Of a stretch of 53,092 nt of DNA, positions 7,103 through 13,796 are shown in pieces (the stretch's first letter is position 1; each line of letters begins with the position of its first letter). A program made the translations under genes and the position numbers. The DNA is taken from contig JAMPCH010000014.1 of NCBI GenBank assembly GCA_023666265.1, forward strand, positions 1-53,092, in the 5' to 3' direction. This DNA comes from Roseburia sp. (GTDB lineage Bacteria > Bacillota > Clostridia > Oscillospirales > Ruminococcaceae). The notes below the pieces were generated by a model that had not been told where the DNA came from, ran no database searches, and worked only from the letters and a program-made list of their open reading frames with translations.

Positions 7103-7432
7103 TCACTCTTTTTCCGCAATCTCGTCGAGGAGATCGTGTGTCTGTCGATCGGCGACCTCCGCTCGCTTAGCGTCGTTAAATCGATCGAGCGATCCGACAA
7201 GGTAGCCGGTGATCCGCCTGATCCTCTCGAATTGGACTTGTTCATAGCGGAACGAAAGATTTACATATTCCCCGTCCACCTCGACGACGACCTCTAAAAG
7301 CTTTTGTCTTGGGCTTTTATCCCGCCCTCTTTTGATATATGCTTCCTCCTCCTGTCGGGAAATCGCACCGCCGATGACCGTGACCCTCGGTCTCGTCCCG
7401 CTCATCGATGTGTCTTTGTTTGTGGGATACAT
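7103..7432 (-). CDS. Small RT-associated protein (109 aa)
   Basis: Chosen start ATG at 7432 with AAAGGAG 7 bases upstream; an internal ATG at 7405 forms an ATGA overlap with the RT stop but lacks a ribosome site. Basic N-terminus (SGTRPRVTVIGGAISRQEEE), then a beta-rich stretch (LLEVVVEVDGEYVNLSFRYE) and a helical tail. It overlaps the RT gene by 31 bases, implying translational coupling. No recognised domain. Confidence 0.65.
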   Translation of the reverse strand: MYPTNKDTSMSGTRPRVTVIGGAISRQEEEAYIKRGRDKSPRQKLLEVVVEVDGEYVNLSFRYEQVQFERIRRITGYLVGSLDRFNDAKRAEVADRQTHDLLDEIAEKE

Positions 7433-8580
7433 ACGCGTTCTCCTTTCAATTGGCGCTTAATCGTCTCCGTGATATTCACGCCGAATTTTGTGCTGTACTG
7501 TCGGATCAGATAGTTAATATAGTCTCTCTCGATCGAAAGGTAGTACGAGATCTTTCCTTGTAAATGATATACGTCGTCCAGCGACCAAAACGTTCCACCG
7601 ATCGTGTCGGTCGCAAAGTGCGTCAGCATTGATTCAAAGACCTTCTTGTTGCGGTGTCCGATCGTGATGTTATTATCTTTATTCAGGCATACTCCGAGAA
7701 TAAAGTTCTTCCCCTTACGCGAACAATAATGGGTCTTTTCCGCTTTGATCCGAAACGGCATTTGAAAATTCCCAAGGATCGAGTTGATCTTCTGCTCTAC
7801 TTCGCGGAAGTCAAAGCTTTGGCGACACGACACCACAATATCGTCAGCGTATCGTGTATAGATGTAGTGGGGCGTATGCGTTCCGCAATAGTTCGTCATC
7901 TCGTGGTCAAAGGGGATCATCATAAGGTTCGTTAAGAATGGGCTGATCGGCGTTCCCTGAGGCAGTCCTCCGTCTAGGAACGCTAATTCCAACGCTTCCT
8001 TCAAAGCTGTTTTTCCGCGCTCGGAAGCACACACCAAATTGAGAGGGTAGATCATCGACGCCATCCTCATCACAGTCTCCATCGTTGTCGACCCGAAAAA
8101 ATTTGAGAAATCAAACTTGGCAAACCATTCGGACTCGTTGTTTTGATGGCATCGCACCGCATCCACCGGACAGCGCTCCTTCACATAAGCATAAGCGCTT
8201 GTGTGGTGGAACTTTGTCCCGATCTTCATATCAAAAAGCTGTTTTAACTCGTCAAGTGCTTTTTTTAATTCATCGTTCGGCGCGTCGATCTTACGAAGCC
8301 CTCCCGATTTTTTGGGGATACGAAACGTATGATAGAGCGAATGGCGCTCCGACGAATATAAAGGATCATAGAATACGCGATACTGTTCCAACGCAAGGAT
8401 GAAATCCTCCGCGTTGAACGTATCGGGAGTTTTTGAATCGGGAACGACACCGTCTCGCCTCTTTCGGGTGACGGTCAGATTGGGCGATTGCACCGCCTGC
8501 TCCGGCAATTCGCCTGTCAGTATCTGTAAAAAAGTCGGTGTGACAAAGCGAGGTGTTGAAGGGTTTACGTAATAGATCAT
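7402..8580 (-). CDS. Reverse transcriptase, retron/group II-like, class unassigned
   Basis: 392 aa. Fingers/palm motifs in order: IPKKSGGLRKIDAP (88-101, motif 1), AKFDFSNFF (154-162, catalytic Asp157), GLPQGTPISPFLTNL (205-219), YTRYADDIVVS (241-251, catalytic Asp246/247), KTHYCSRKGKNFILG (282-296). All catalytic residues are intact. The retron hallmarks NAxxH and VTG are not evident; an ILG replaces VTG, closer to group II intron-type RTs. It lacks the DGR-type SQ motif and has no maturase or endonuclease domain. Start ATG with AAAGGA. The noncoding element B immediately upstream is the natural candidate template or primer RNA. Confidence 0.9.
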   Translation of the reverse strand: MIYYVNPSTPRFVTPTFLQILTGELPEQAVQSPNLTVTRKRRDGVVPDSKTPDTFNAEDFILALEQYRVFYDPLYSSERHSLYHTFRIPKKSGGLRKIDAPNDELKKALDELKQLFDMKIGTKFHHTSAYAYVKERCPVDAVRCHQNNESEWFAKFDFSNFFGSTTMETVMRMASMIYPLNLVCASERGKTALKEALELAFLDGGLPQGTPISPFLTNLMMIPFDHEMTNYCGTHTPHYIYTRYADDIVVSCRQSFDFREVEQKINSILGNFQMPFRIKAEKTHYCSRKGKNFILGVCLNKDNNITIGHRNKKVFESMLTHFATDTIGGTFWSLDDVYHLQGKISYYLSIERDYINYLIRQYSTKFGVNITETIKRQLKGERVCIPQTKTHR

Positions 8581-8603
8581 AGTTTTTTTCCTTTCGTTTT
8601 ATC

Positions 8604-8926
8604 ATTTTATTACTCTAAAAAAAGATGTCAGGATGCAGAATCTGAGTTCAAGTTTTTCCTAAGGACTCTTGGACCCCGAATGTTGAATATACAACAGTCA
8701 TTTTTTTTACATAGTGCTAGGACGGATGGCAGTACTATGAAAGGCAGAGAGAGAATATAACTTGCTCGTTGAAGTTTCATATCGTTTTCAAGTTTCGTGA
8801 AGCTTTCATTGCTATCAACCCTCTCGTGAGTATGCTGGGTTGACCATCAGCCTCCGTCGTCCTATCAAGAATGTTCTTCCGATGATACCTGAAAGATCGG
8901 CATAGCCGAATGTGCAGTAATAAAAT
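8604..8926 (-). ncRNA. Noncoding element B upstream of the RT: candidate RT-associated RNA
   Basis: Gene-free 323 bp closed by an 11-bp perfect inverted repeat (ATTTTATTACT 8604-8614, AGTAATAAAAT 8916-8926). It ends 23 bases before the RT start codon, matching the retron plan of an RNA flanked by complementary ends directly before its RT. The block 8855-8926 is about 90% identical to 6695-6766 of element A. Internal helices visible on the minus strand: TCGGC-TAT-GCCGA near the 5' end, AAGAA-CA-TTCTT, and TCAACCC pairing GGGTTGA. No ORF or consensus promoter of its own is evident. Confidence 0.65.
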
Positions 8927-8939
8927 TTGATGTAAGTAT

Positions 8940-9614
8940 TTAATCCGACTCTACGCGAAAACGGAACGCATCGATCAAAACAAACTTCTTAATAGGTTCT
9001 CCTTTTAAGAAGTTGACAAAGTTCGACGCGCCGTAACCACAAATGATCCGAACGGTCGGGCATACGCACAGCGCGACACCGCAAGCCGACATCGGTGTTT
9101 CCGCGTCAGCCTCCTCGTCCGTGAAATCCATAGACTTTAAGAAGATCTCACGATCCTTTTGAGAACGCCAGTCCGCTCCGTAATGCTGGGCTTTGGTCAA
9201 CCCGGTTCGAAAATCGAACATCGCCTTAACGTCTACGGAACTCATTAAGCGCTCCGTGATCGATCGACGGGTCGAGATCTTATCGACGCATAAGAAGACA
9301 TAGCCGCCCAAATTCTGATCTGTGTAACCTCCGGGACGGAGGCGGATATGACCCTCCGCCTCGGGATTGATCCGAACGATCATATCGCGCACCGCATCGA
9401 CCTTTTCACGTCCGATATCGGAAACGCTGAACATCTGATTCGCGAGATTGTGTCCCTCGACCTTATCGAAATCGTACAGGTTAAAATTCACAAATCCGAA
9501 ACGCGCCAAATTTTCCGCAAGGGTCGACCCGACAGAGCCGCACCCGATAATGTGGATCCGGTCATTCCCAATCGAGGTAGGGTCGATAAAGTCCCAGCTC
9601 TTCCTTAAATCCAT
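8940..9614 (-). CDS. ThiF/E1-like adenylyltransferase
   Basis: 224 aa. Rossmann nucleotide-binding loop GCGSVGS (24-30), followed by LYDFDKVEGHNLANQ (47-60), which matches the D-x-D ... N-x(3)-Q ATP/Mg site of E1/ThiF enzymes, and the conserved lysine in DIGREKVDAV. A later cysteine cluster (SACGVALCVCP) could hold the thioester or zinc cysteines. E1 enzymes adenylate the C-terminus of a ubiquitin-like protein; the small beta-grasp protein at 11536-11763 is the obvious partner. The N-terminus overlaps the JAMM gene by 53 bases; an AAAGGAG site supports this start. Confidence 0.85.
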   Translation of the reverse strand: MDLRKSWDFIDPTSIGNDRIHIIGCGSVGSTLAENLARFGFVNFNLYDFDKVEGHNLANQMFSVSDIGREKVDAVRDMIVRINPEAEGHIRLRPGGYTDQNLGGYVFLCVDKISTRRSITERLMSSVDVKAMFDFRTGLTKAQHYGADWRSQKDREIFLKSMDFTDEEADAETPMSACGVALCVCPTVRIICGYGASNFVNFLKGEPIKKFVLIDAFRFRVESD

Positions 9615-10173
9615 ACGTGGTATGCTCCTTTCTTTTTACGACTTGTCTTGCCTTTACGAGATAGTCCTGTAACGGACAGTCTTCAATTTGAAGGATACAG
9701 TCGTTTTTTTCGTAGACGATCATATTTACGCCGTCGTACAGTTCCATATAAAAATTCAGCGACTTATTCCAGATCATGAAAAGGTAATATTTCCGATTCG
9801 GATTTGAGACGCTTGTCAGCTGTTCCAGCCGATCGTTCCACTCCGACCGATCGATACTGCTCGGCGTTACGCCCATATTCACATGAGAATGAGCGTGCAT
9901 CCGAACGCCGCAGAACACATCGTTCGGGAGTTCTTCCCGCCACGCAGTATAAGCTTCTTCGTCCGTGTCGACTGTAGCGCCTGTGACTTCTTGTGGAAAA
10001 ACCAAAATGTCGGTCACGCGAAACAAGTCCCCTTCTCTTTGGATCACGCCATGCCACGCGATTTCCGTGGAAAAGGTCGCGAGTAGCGCCGTCATTTTTA
10101 TCCAAGCCTCCTGTGTAAAAATGATCCGAGGCTTGATCACGATTCGCTCTGTACGATCTCGTTCGCGCTCCAT
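9562..10173 (-). CDS. JAMM/JAB-family deubiquitinase-like peptidase
   Basis: 203 aa. The complete zinc peptidase signature is present: Glu37 (STEIAWHG), then H95-S-H97, seven residues, and SSID (Ser105, Asp108), i.e. E ... HxH-x7-S-x2-D. Such enzymes cleave isopeptide or C-terminal tails of ubiquitin-like proteins. Start ATG follows AAGGAGGG and overlaps the upstream gene by 37 bases. In PRTRC-like cassettes the JAB protein pairs with ThiF, as here. Confidence 0.88.
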   Translation of the reverse strand: MERERDRTERIVIKPRIIFTQEAWIKMTALLATFSTEIAWHGVIQREGDLFRVTDILVFPQEVTGATVDTDEEAYTAWREELPNDVFCGVRMHAHSHVNMGVTPSSIDRSEWNDRLEQLTSVSNPNRKYYLFMIWNKSLNFYMELYDGVNMIVYEKNDCILQIEDCPLQDYLVKARQVVKRKEHTTYGFKEELGLYRPYLDWE

Positions 10174-11450
10174 AATACGCCCTCCTTATCTTCAAAGATT
10201 TTTTGATCCTTATTTTGAAGGATCTCCCGATTGAGTTCCTGCATCACAGTTACATCGGAAAAAGTCAGCCCTCCCGTTACCGCGACCAGCTCGGCGATGT
10301 ACCCCTTCCAATCACTATTTGTCAGTTTCTCGGAGAGCCGCGCCGTTCGTCCCGTTCCGAAGCAATCGTACTTCGTAATATGAGGGTTCGCGATCGCGTG
10401 ATCCGCTAGGTAGACCGTCATTCCTTTACCGTCACGCGTCGGCTGGTTATTGTCCTTAATATTAAAGCCTTGCTTTATCCGAAGGAAGTATTTCTTATCT
10501 AAGAAAACCGTTTGATACAGCTTCCGAAGAAAGTCCCCTTGAGGTTCGTCCGAGTCCGAGAAGAGTTCGCTATTCGGCGCCGTGATATACGTCTCGGCTA
10601 CATCCTCCTCATAGTTAGTCGCGAGCGTTGCACAGGTGATGTGTAAATAATCGCCTTGTAACTCCAACTGAACACCCATCGAATCGGCAAATTTGATCAA
10701 TTCCGTCATATCGAGCGACGCCGATGAGGTCTCGTATTGTTTTCTCAAAGCGTCTACCTCCTGTTTTCTTTTCGCAAGACGGTTCCCGTAACCATAGAGC
10801 TCTTGTACAGCGTTCTCGTATTCGTCTTCGGCATTTTTCAACAAGATTTTGCCCGTATCAAGTCTACGTAGGATATCTGCTTGCAAACGATCTTTGAGGT
10901 TCTTTTTTAGAAGCTCCTGCCATTCGCGGTGATGCCTATCTCGTGTTGTCGAAACAAATGGGGTATCGTTGCCTTTTCCCAAAGCTTCCAGCACTTTTAG
11001 TTCCTCCGCCGTCAACGGCGTTTTATTTTTAAAGATATCCGGGAGCAGAGACGGGATTACCGAGGCGACGAACATCCATTGGGGATAGGTCGCAGCCACC
11101 AAATCAAAGGCGACCACCACCTCGTCTGTATCTTCCGCGTGTTTTTTTCCAATTGCCAAATCCAAATGGCACTGTTTATCAGCCAAAGATTGGATCGCGG
11201 TAAAGATCGGATCTTGCGTCCATTCTCCCGCATTCACACATTGTTTCGCATATGTTATAGGATCGTACTGAGACGCAAAACGCACCTTCGGCTGCTCGAA
11301 TAGGCTATTATTCGAAGGTGTACGCTCGTATTGCGACGAGAGCTCCGGTCGACCTTCCGACAAATAATGGAGAACGTTTGACACTACATAGTTTTCGTTC
11401 AAACTAAAACTCGTGTCTCGGAATGGGAATAAATTTTCCCATATTCTCAC
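10137..11450 (-). CDS. Large cassette protein (437 aa) with possible C-terminal E2-like motif
   Basis: The start is GTG at 11450, six bases after AGGAGGTG. N-terminal half: mixed domain with VVVAFDLVAATYPQWMFVAS; middle (roughly 180-260): charged helical region (KNLKDRLQADILRRLD, LAKRKQEVDALRKQYE). C-terminal part: strand-rich, with ANPHITKYDCFGTGR around residue 355-368. That string resembles the HPH ... CLG active-site segment of E2/RWD-like folds in bacterial ubiquitin-like operons, making Cys363 a candidate thioester cysteine. This is a motif-level inference; the protein could equally be a divergent PRTRC protein B. Confidence 0.6.
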   Translation of the reverse strand: MRIWENLFPFRDTSFSLNENYVVSNVLHYLSEGRPELSSQYERTPSNNSLFEQPKVRFASQYDPITYAKQCVNAGEWTQDPIFTAIQSLADKQCHLDLAIGKKHAEDTDEVVVAFDLVAATYPQWMFVASVIPSLLPDIFKNKTPLTAEELKVLEALGKGNDTPFVSTTRDRHHREWQELLKKNLKDRLQADILRRLDTGKILLKNAEDEYENAVQELYGYGNRLAKRKQEVDALRKQYETSSASLDMTELIKFADSMGVQLELQGDYLHITCATLATNYEEDVAETYITAPNSELFSDSDEPQGDFLRKLYQTVFLDKKYFLRIKQGFNIKDNNQPTRDGKGMTVYLADHAIANPHITKYDCFGTGRTARLSEKLTNSDWKGYIAELVAVTGGLTFSDVTVMQELNREILQNKDQKIFEDKEGVLWSANEIVQSES

Positions 11451-11491
11451 AATGATCACCTCCTTATGGCGCGATGAAAATTTTTATGATT

Positions 11492-11520
11492 AAGAGAGCG
11501 GGCGATTTGTCCGCTCTCTT
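11492..11520. other. Strong hairpin between the Ubl and the 437-aa gene
   Basis: AAGAGAGCGG (11492-11501) pairs exactly with CCGCTCTCTT (11511-11520) around 9 bases. On the minus strand it follows the Ubl stop by about 15 bases, with no proper U-tract, so it is more likely an attenuator or RNA-processing/stability hairpin that tunes Ubl versus downstream expression. Confidence 0.6.
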
Positions 11521-11535
11521 AGATCAGTTCTGTCT

Positions 11536-11763
11536 TTATGCACAATTATTCTTACTTACTTGGATCACCTTAAATTCTTCCGCCGCTTCGTCGATCTCCG
11601 CGAATGAAGTGTCGAGATCGCGGTAAGTGACCGCGTTGACCAAGTATGATCTCGTCGGATCAAAGCCGTTCTCGGCGAGGACATCGCTGACCTTTTGATC
11701 CGAGCTAACGATCACATCCTTACGCTCCGCGTCGTTACTTAAAGAGACTTTAATTTGATTCAT
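11536..11763 (-). CDS. Ubiquitin-like beta-grasp protein (75 aa)
   Basis: Sequence pattern fits a beta-grasp: strand QIKVSLS, strand KDVIVSS, helix KVSDVLAENGFD, strands YLVNAVTYRDL, and a final KVIQVS. The size equals the small Ubl (protein C-like) of PRTRC cassettes. The C-terminus ends KNNCA, with no Gly-Gly, so any E1 reaction would use an unusual tail. Start ATG follows AAAGGAAGG. The downstream E1, JAMM and large-protein genes make it the probable substrate of this module. Confidence 0.72.
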   Translation of the reverse strand: MNQIKVSLSNDAERKDVIVSSDQKVSDVLAENGFDPTRSYLVNAVTYRDLDTSFAEIDEAAEEFKVIQVSKNNCA

Positions 11764-11796
11764 AATAAACCTTCCTTTCTTGATACTTAAAATTAA

Positions 11797-11820
11797 GAGG
11801 CAGAGAAAGATCCCTGCCTC
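11797..11820. other. Intergenic hairpin upstream of the Ubl gene
   Basis: GAGGCAG (11797-11803) and CTGCCTC (11814-11820) pair perfectly. It sits between the 128-aa gene and the Ubl gene. No U-run on the minus strand. Together with 11492-11520 it encloses the Ubl gene between hairpins. Confidence 0.5.
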
Positions 11821-11834
11821 GCCCGTTGTTCATC

Positions 11835-12221
11835 TTACTCGATCATCTCCAAGAACGCCGCCTCTTCCTCCTCGATCTCGGGGATCACCGCCATGATCTG
11901 TTCCTCGATCTGTTTCAGAAGCGTCGTCGGTTTCAAGAGCGTCGCCGTTAGCGCGGTGTTGACTTCTTCCTCGTTCCCTCCGAAACCGTTATAGACCATG
12001 GTAGCGCATAGCTTTCCGTCCATTCCCGGAACGAGTGTCGCGGCAAAAGGTTTGAGCGTTCCCGTGGGGATGCTGTCGGATACGGCGAGTTTGAAATATT
12101 CGTTTCCGTCATCGTCCTTTAAGGTAAGCGCCTCGGGTCGACTTCGCAGGACCTTGTCGTGCTGATCCTCCGTTAAGTCGGTTAAGATGTTTACGGTGTT
12201 TCCGCATTTGACAATTCTCAT
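11835..12221 (-). CDS. Ubl-cassette accessory protein (128 aa)
   Basis: The start MRIVKCGNTVNILTDLTEDQ follows AAAGGAGG. Beta-rich N-terminal half, then PFAATLVPGMDGKLCATMVY, NGFGGNEEEVNTALTATLLK and a very acidic helix (PEIEEEEAAFLEMIE). Position and size are reminiscent of the protein E slot of PRTRC cassettes, but I cannot demonstrate homology. Confidence 0.6.
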   Translation of the reverse strand: MRIVKCGNTVNILTDLTEDQHDKVLRSRPEALTLKDDDGNEYFKLAVSDSIPTGTLKPFAATLVPGMDGKLCATMVYNGFGGNEEEVNTALTATLLKPTTLLKQIEEQIMAVIPEIEEEEAAFLEMIE

Positions 12222-12305
12222 ATGATTGTCCTCCTTTGTAATAATATTTTGTCCCATATGGGATGGTAGCGGCTGATCGGGTATTTCTGCGCCGCCAACA
12301 GAAGA

Positions 12306-12740
12306 TCAGATGACCGATGGAAATTCCCGAATGATGATCGAGCTGAGTTTTTCGCGCTCCTGCACCGACATGGTAACGCCTAGGCTTCGCATCATCCGCT
12401 CCGCCGCCTCTCGTACAAGTTGCGATTTTTGTTCCAACTTCTTGTACTTTAAGTATTCCGAATACGGCTTTATCGTATAGCCGATCGGGAAATCCCTTAG
12501 CTCGCTCCGTAGCAGGCGTTCGAGATCGTCCTCGATCGTTTCGAGTGATGTTCCGATCGCGCTGACTTCAACGGGCGCTCCGTATTGCCTCCGATATACG
12601 GTCAGTTCGGGTGTGTTAAAAAAATTCGTGAAACAAATCTCCACACCGCTTGACGGACAGTTTGATAAAAACACCGGGCAAGTCCGAGCGGATTCCGAGC
12701 AGATGTCCACCTCATGGACGTTTCTGATATACACGACCAT
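12306..12740 (-). CDS. Ubl-cassette hypothetical protein (144 aa)
   Basis: ATG after GGAAGGAGG. N-terminal part contains three Cys (DICSESARTCPVFLSNC), then GTSLETIEDDLERLLRSELR and a C-terminal helix (REAAERMMRSLGVTMSVQER). No recognised domain. Co-directional with and 84 bases upstream of the accessory gene; counted as the possible first cytoplasmic member of the cassette. Confidence 0.6.
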   Translation of the reverse strand: MVVYIRNVHEVDICSESARTCPVFLSNCPSSGVEICFTNFFNTPELTVYRRQYGAPVEVSAIGTSLETIEDDLERLLRSELRDFPIGYTIKPYSEYLKYKKLEQKSQLVREAAERMMRSLGVTMSVQEREKLSSIIIREFPSVI

Positions 12741-12969
12741 TGCGTTCTTCCTCCTTCCGATCTTCCAAAAACGACTTACGAAGCTCCCTCCAACGATCTA
12801 TGAGCCACGAAACGATATAGGCGCAAACGCTCTCCCAAACAAACAGAAACGCAAAACCTTCCATCGTTTGACAGAGCATAAAGGCAACCACGATAAAGAC
12901 CGTCGGCATCACGACCGCGATCAAAACGAGCGCGATCCGGATATGATTTCGAATGAGCCAACATTTCAA
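12712..12969 (-). CDS. Small membrane protein with two TM segments (85 aa)
   Basis: Two hydrophobic helices, IALVLIAVVMPTVFIVVAFML (residues ~11-31) and FAFLFVWESVCAYIVSWLI (~38-56), followed by a basic cytoplasmic tail. The start lacks a close ribosome site (GGAGGG is about 20 bases away), so it could begin elsewhere. Overlaps the next gene by 29 bases. Possible membrane anchor or lysis-related protein; function unknown. Confidence 0.5.
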   Translation of the reverse strand: MKCWLIRNHIRIALVLIAVVMPTVFIVVAFMLCQTMEGFAFLFVWESVCAYIVSWLIDRWRELRKSFLEDRKEEERNGRVYQKRP

Positions 12970-13017
12970 CGATTTGATAAATGATCCCTCCTTACATATA
13001 AATGATCTATGTTCTAT

Positions 13018-13092
13018 TGGTTGGACTGGCGGGGATTGAACCCACGAATGACGGAGTCAAAGTCCGTTGCCTTACCGCTTGGCTACAGTCCA
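13018..13092 (-). tRNA. tRNA-Gln (anticodon UUG)
   Basis: Complete cloverleaf on the minus strand: acceptor TGGACTG/CAGTCCA, anticodon stem ACGGA/TCCGT with loop CTTTGAC (anticodon TTG), T-loop GGGTTCAATCCCC context, discriminator A and encoded CCA (13018-13020). Phage tRNA-Gln(UUG) reads CAA/CAG. It is not an amber suppressor as encoded, though UUG tRNAs can weakly misread UAG. Confidence 0.92.
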
Positions 13093-13411
13093 ACGGGCAT
13101 ATCGCTCGGTCTGCGATACGACCGTTCGTTCAGTGCTCCTATTCGGAGCCTGCGGGATACCTGTTTTTTGTTCCCTCAAACGTTACAAGGTTTTGTAAAA
13201 CCTAAACCCGGGCTTACGCCATCGTTCCGCTAGGCGAAACAACCTCGCCTTTTGCGGCGGCGTGTTCATTCGACACCTTACTATCGGTGTCGTTAAACGC
13301 GCCGATACGCCGCTTAAAACTCCTATTTTATGCACTTGCTAACCGTAAGCGCCGGGAAGTTGGCGAGTACAAATGTACGCCATTTTTGATAGCTCCTTTC
13401 ATAAGAATTGT
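13093..13411 (-). other. Hairpin-rich stretch without a convincing gene
   Basis: No long ORF. Several helices are visible: GACACC/GGTGTC, GCTCC/GGAGC, AGGTTTT/AAAACCT, and CGCC-GCAAAA-GGCG. A micro-ORF with a good AAAGGAG site (minus strand near 13389, MAYICTRQLPGAYG) exists but is too short to defend. It probably represents structured RNA flanking the tRNA cluster. Confidence 0.4.
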
Positions 13412-13503
13412 TCCCCGATTCGGGAGTCGAACCCGATCTCGCGGACATGATCCAAGGACGACCGAAGTCCTTACGGATGATCCGCTCAAGTTCCCACTCG
13501 GGG
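13412..13503 (-). tRNA. tRNA-like element, noncanonical (putative anticodon CGG)
   Basis: Acceptor arms CCCCGAG/ATCGGGG (6 of 7 pairs) and a perfect T-arm TCGGG-TTCGACT-CCCGA. Between them the sequence folds as one long nested hairpin: GCGGA/TCCGC, ATCC/GGAT, AAGGAC/GTCCTT with loop TTCGGTC. A conventional reading gives CGG in the anticodon loop, with a variable-arm-like GGA/TCC stem and a poor D-arm. No CCA is encoded. It could be a degenerate tRNA-Pro or a genuine tRNA-like RNA. Confidence 0.5.
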
Positions 13504-13506
13504 GCG

Positions 13507-13531
13507 GTTCAACCCCGAGCTGGGGCTGAAC
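13507..13531. other. Near-perfect inverted repeat
   Basis: GTTCA-A-CCCC-GAGCT-GGGG-C-TGAAC: nine pairs plus a mismatch around a GAGCT loop, sitting between the two tRNA-like elements. No U-tract; possibly an RNA-processing hairpin. Confidence 0.5.
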
Positions 13532-13550
13532 TTAGGAAAAGGAACGCTAT

Positions 13551-13590
13551 GGCGGGGATCGGGAGTTGAACCCGAATAAACCCTCCCCGC
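13551..13590 (-). ncRNA. tRNA acceptor/T-arm minihelix
   Basis: Perfect 7-bp acceptor-like stem GCGGGGA/TCCCCGC stacked on a perfect T-arm TCGGG-TTCAACT-CCCGA. Only an 8-base linker (GGGTTTAT) stands where the D and anticodon arms should be. This is either a tRNA gene that lost its bottom half by deletion or a tRNA-mimicking minihelix. No encoded CCA. Confidence 0.55.
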
Positions 13591-13595
13591 ATATC

Positions 13596-13614
13596 GTAAG
13601 CGCTCGGCGCTTAC
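13596..13614 (-). other. Hairpin spanning the stop codon of the 50-aa gene
   Basis: GTAAGCG/CGCTTAC, seven perfect pairs with a five-base loop; the 50-aa gene's TAA lies in the stem. Likely protects the mRNA end or separates it from the minihelix RNA. Confidence 0.5.
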
Positions 13615-13763
13615 ACGATCGTATCTAAGCCTGTACGATTCCAGTCGCGCAGATCGACCGTAAGAAAGATCCCGTCCTTTTCGAGCATGATTTTTCCGAG
13701 AGGAAGCACCGTCCTTTGCACCTCGGAAGGGCGCGAAGCGGCTAAAATTTTTCGGATAGACAT
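13611..13763 (-). CDS. Small hypothetical protein (50 aa)
   Basis: Start MSIRKILAASRPSEVQRTVL; an AAGGAG site lies 12 bases upstream. Compact pattern with PLGKIMLEKDGIFLTVDLRD. A longer frame reaching 14180 is a shadow of the 324-aa gene. Unknown function. Confidence 0.5.
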   Translation of the reverse strand: MSIRKILAASRPSEVQRTVLPLGKIMLEKDGIFLTVDLRDWNRTGLDTIV

Positions 13764-13796
13764 AGCTGAGATTATCTCCTTTTTCTTTTTATTTTT

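Noticed and set aside
7402-8580. Diversity-generating retroelement
   Set aside because: The RT has GLPQGTPISP, not the DGR-type SQ motif, and I found no template/variable repeat pair ending in a C-type lectin gene.
7402-8580. Group II intron
   Set aside because: No maturase X or endonuclease domain, no recognisable domain V/VI, and the RT is coupled to neighbours instead of lying inside an intron.
6455-8926. Composite transposon formed by the two elements
   Set aside because: No transposase and no target-site duplication seen; the elements are in the same orientation and the enclosed genes look operonic. Kept as an alternative only.
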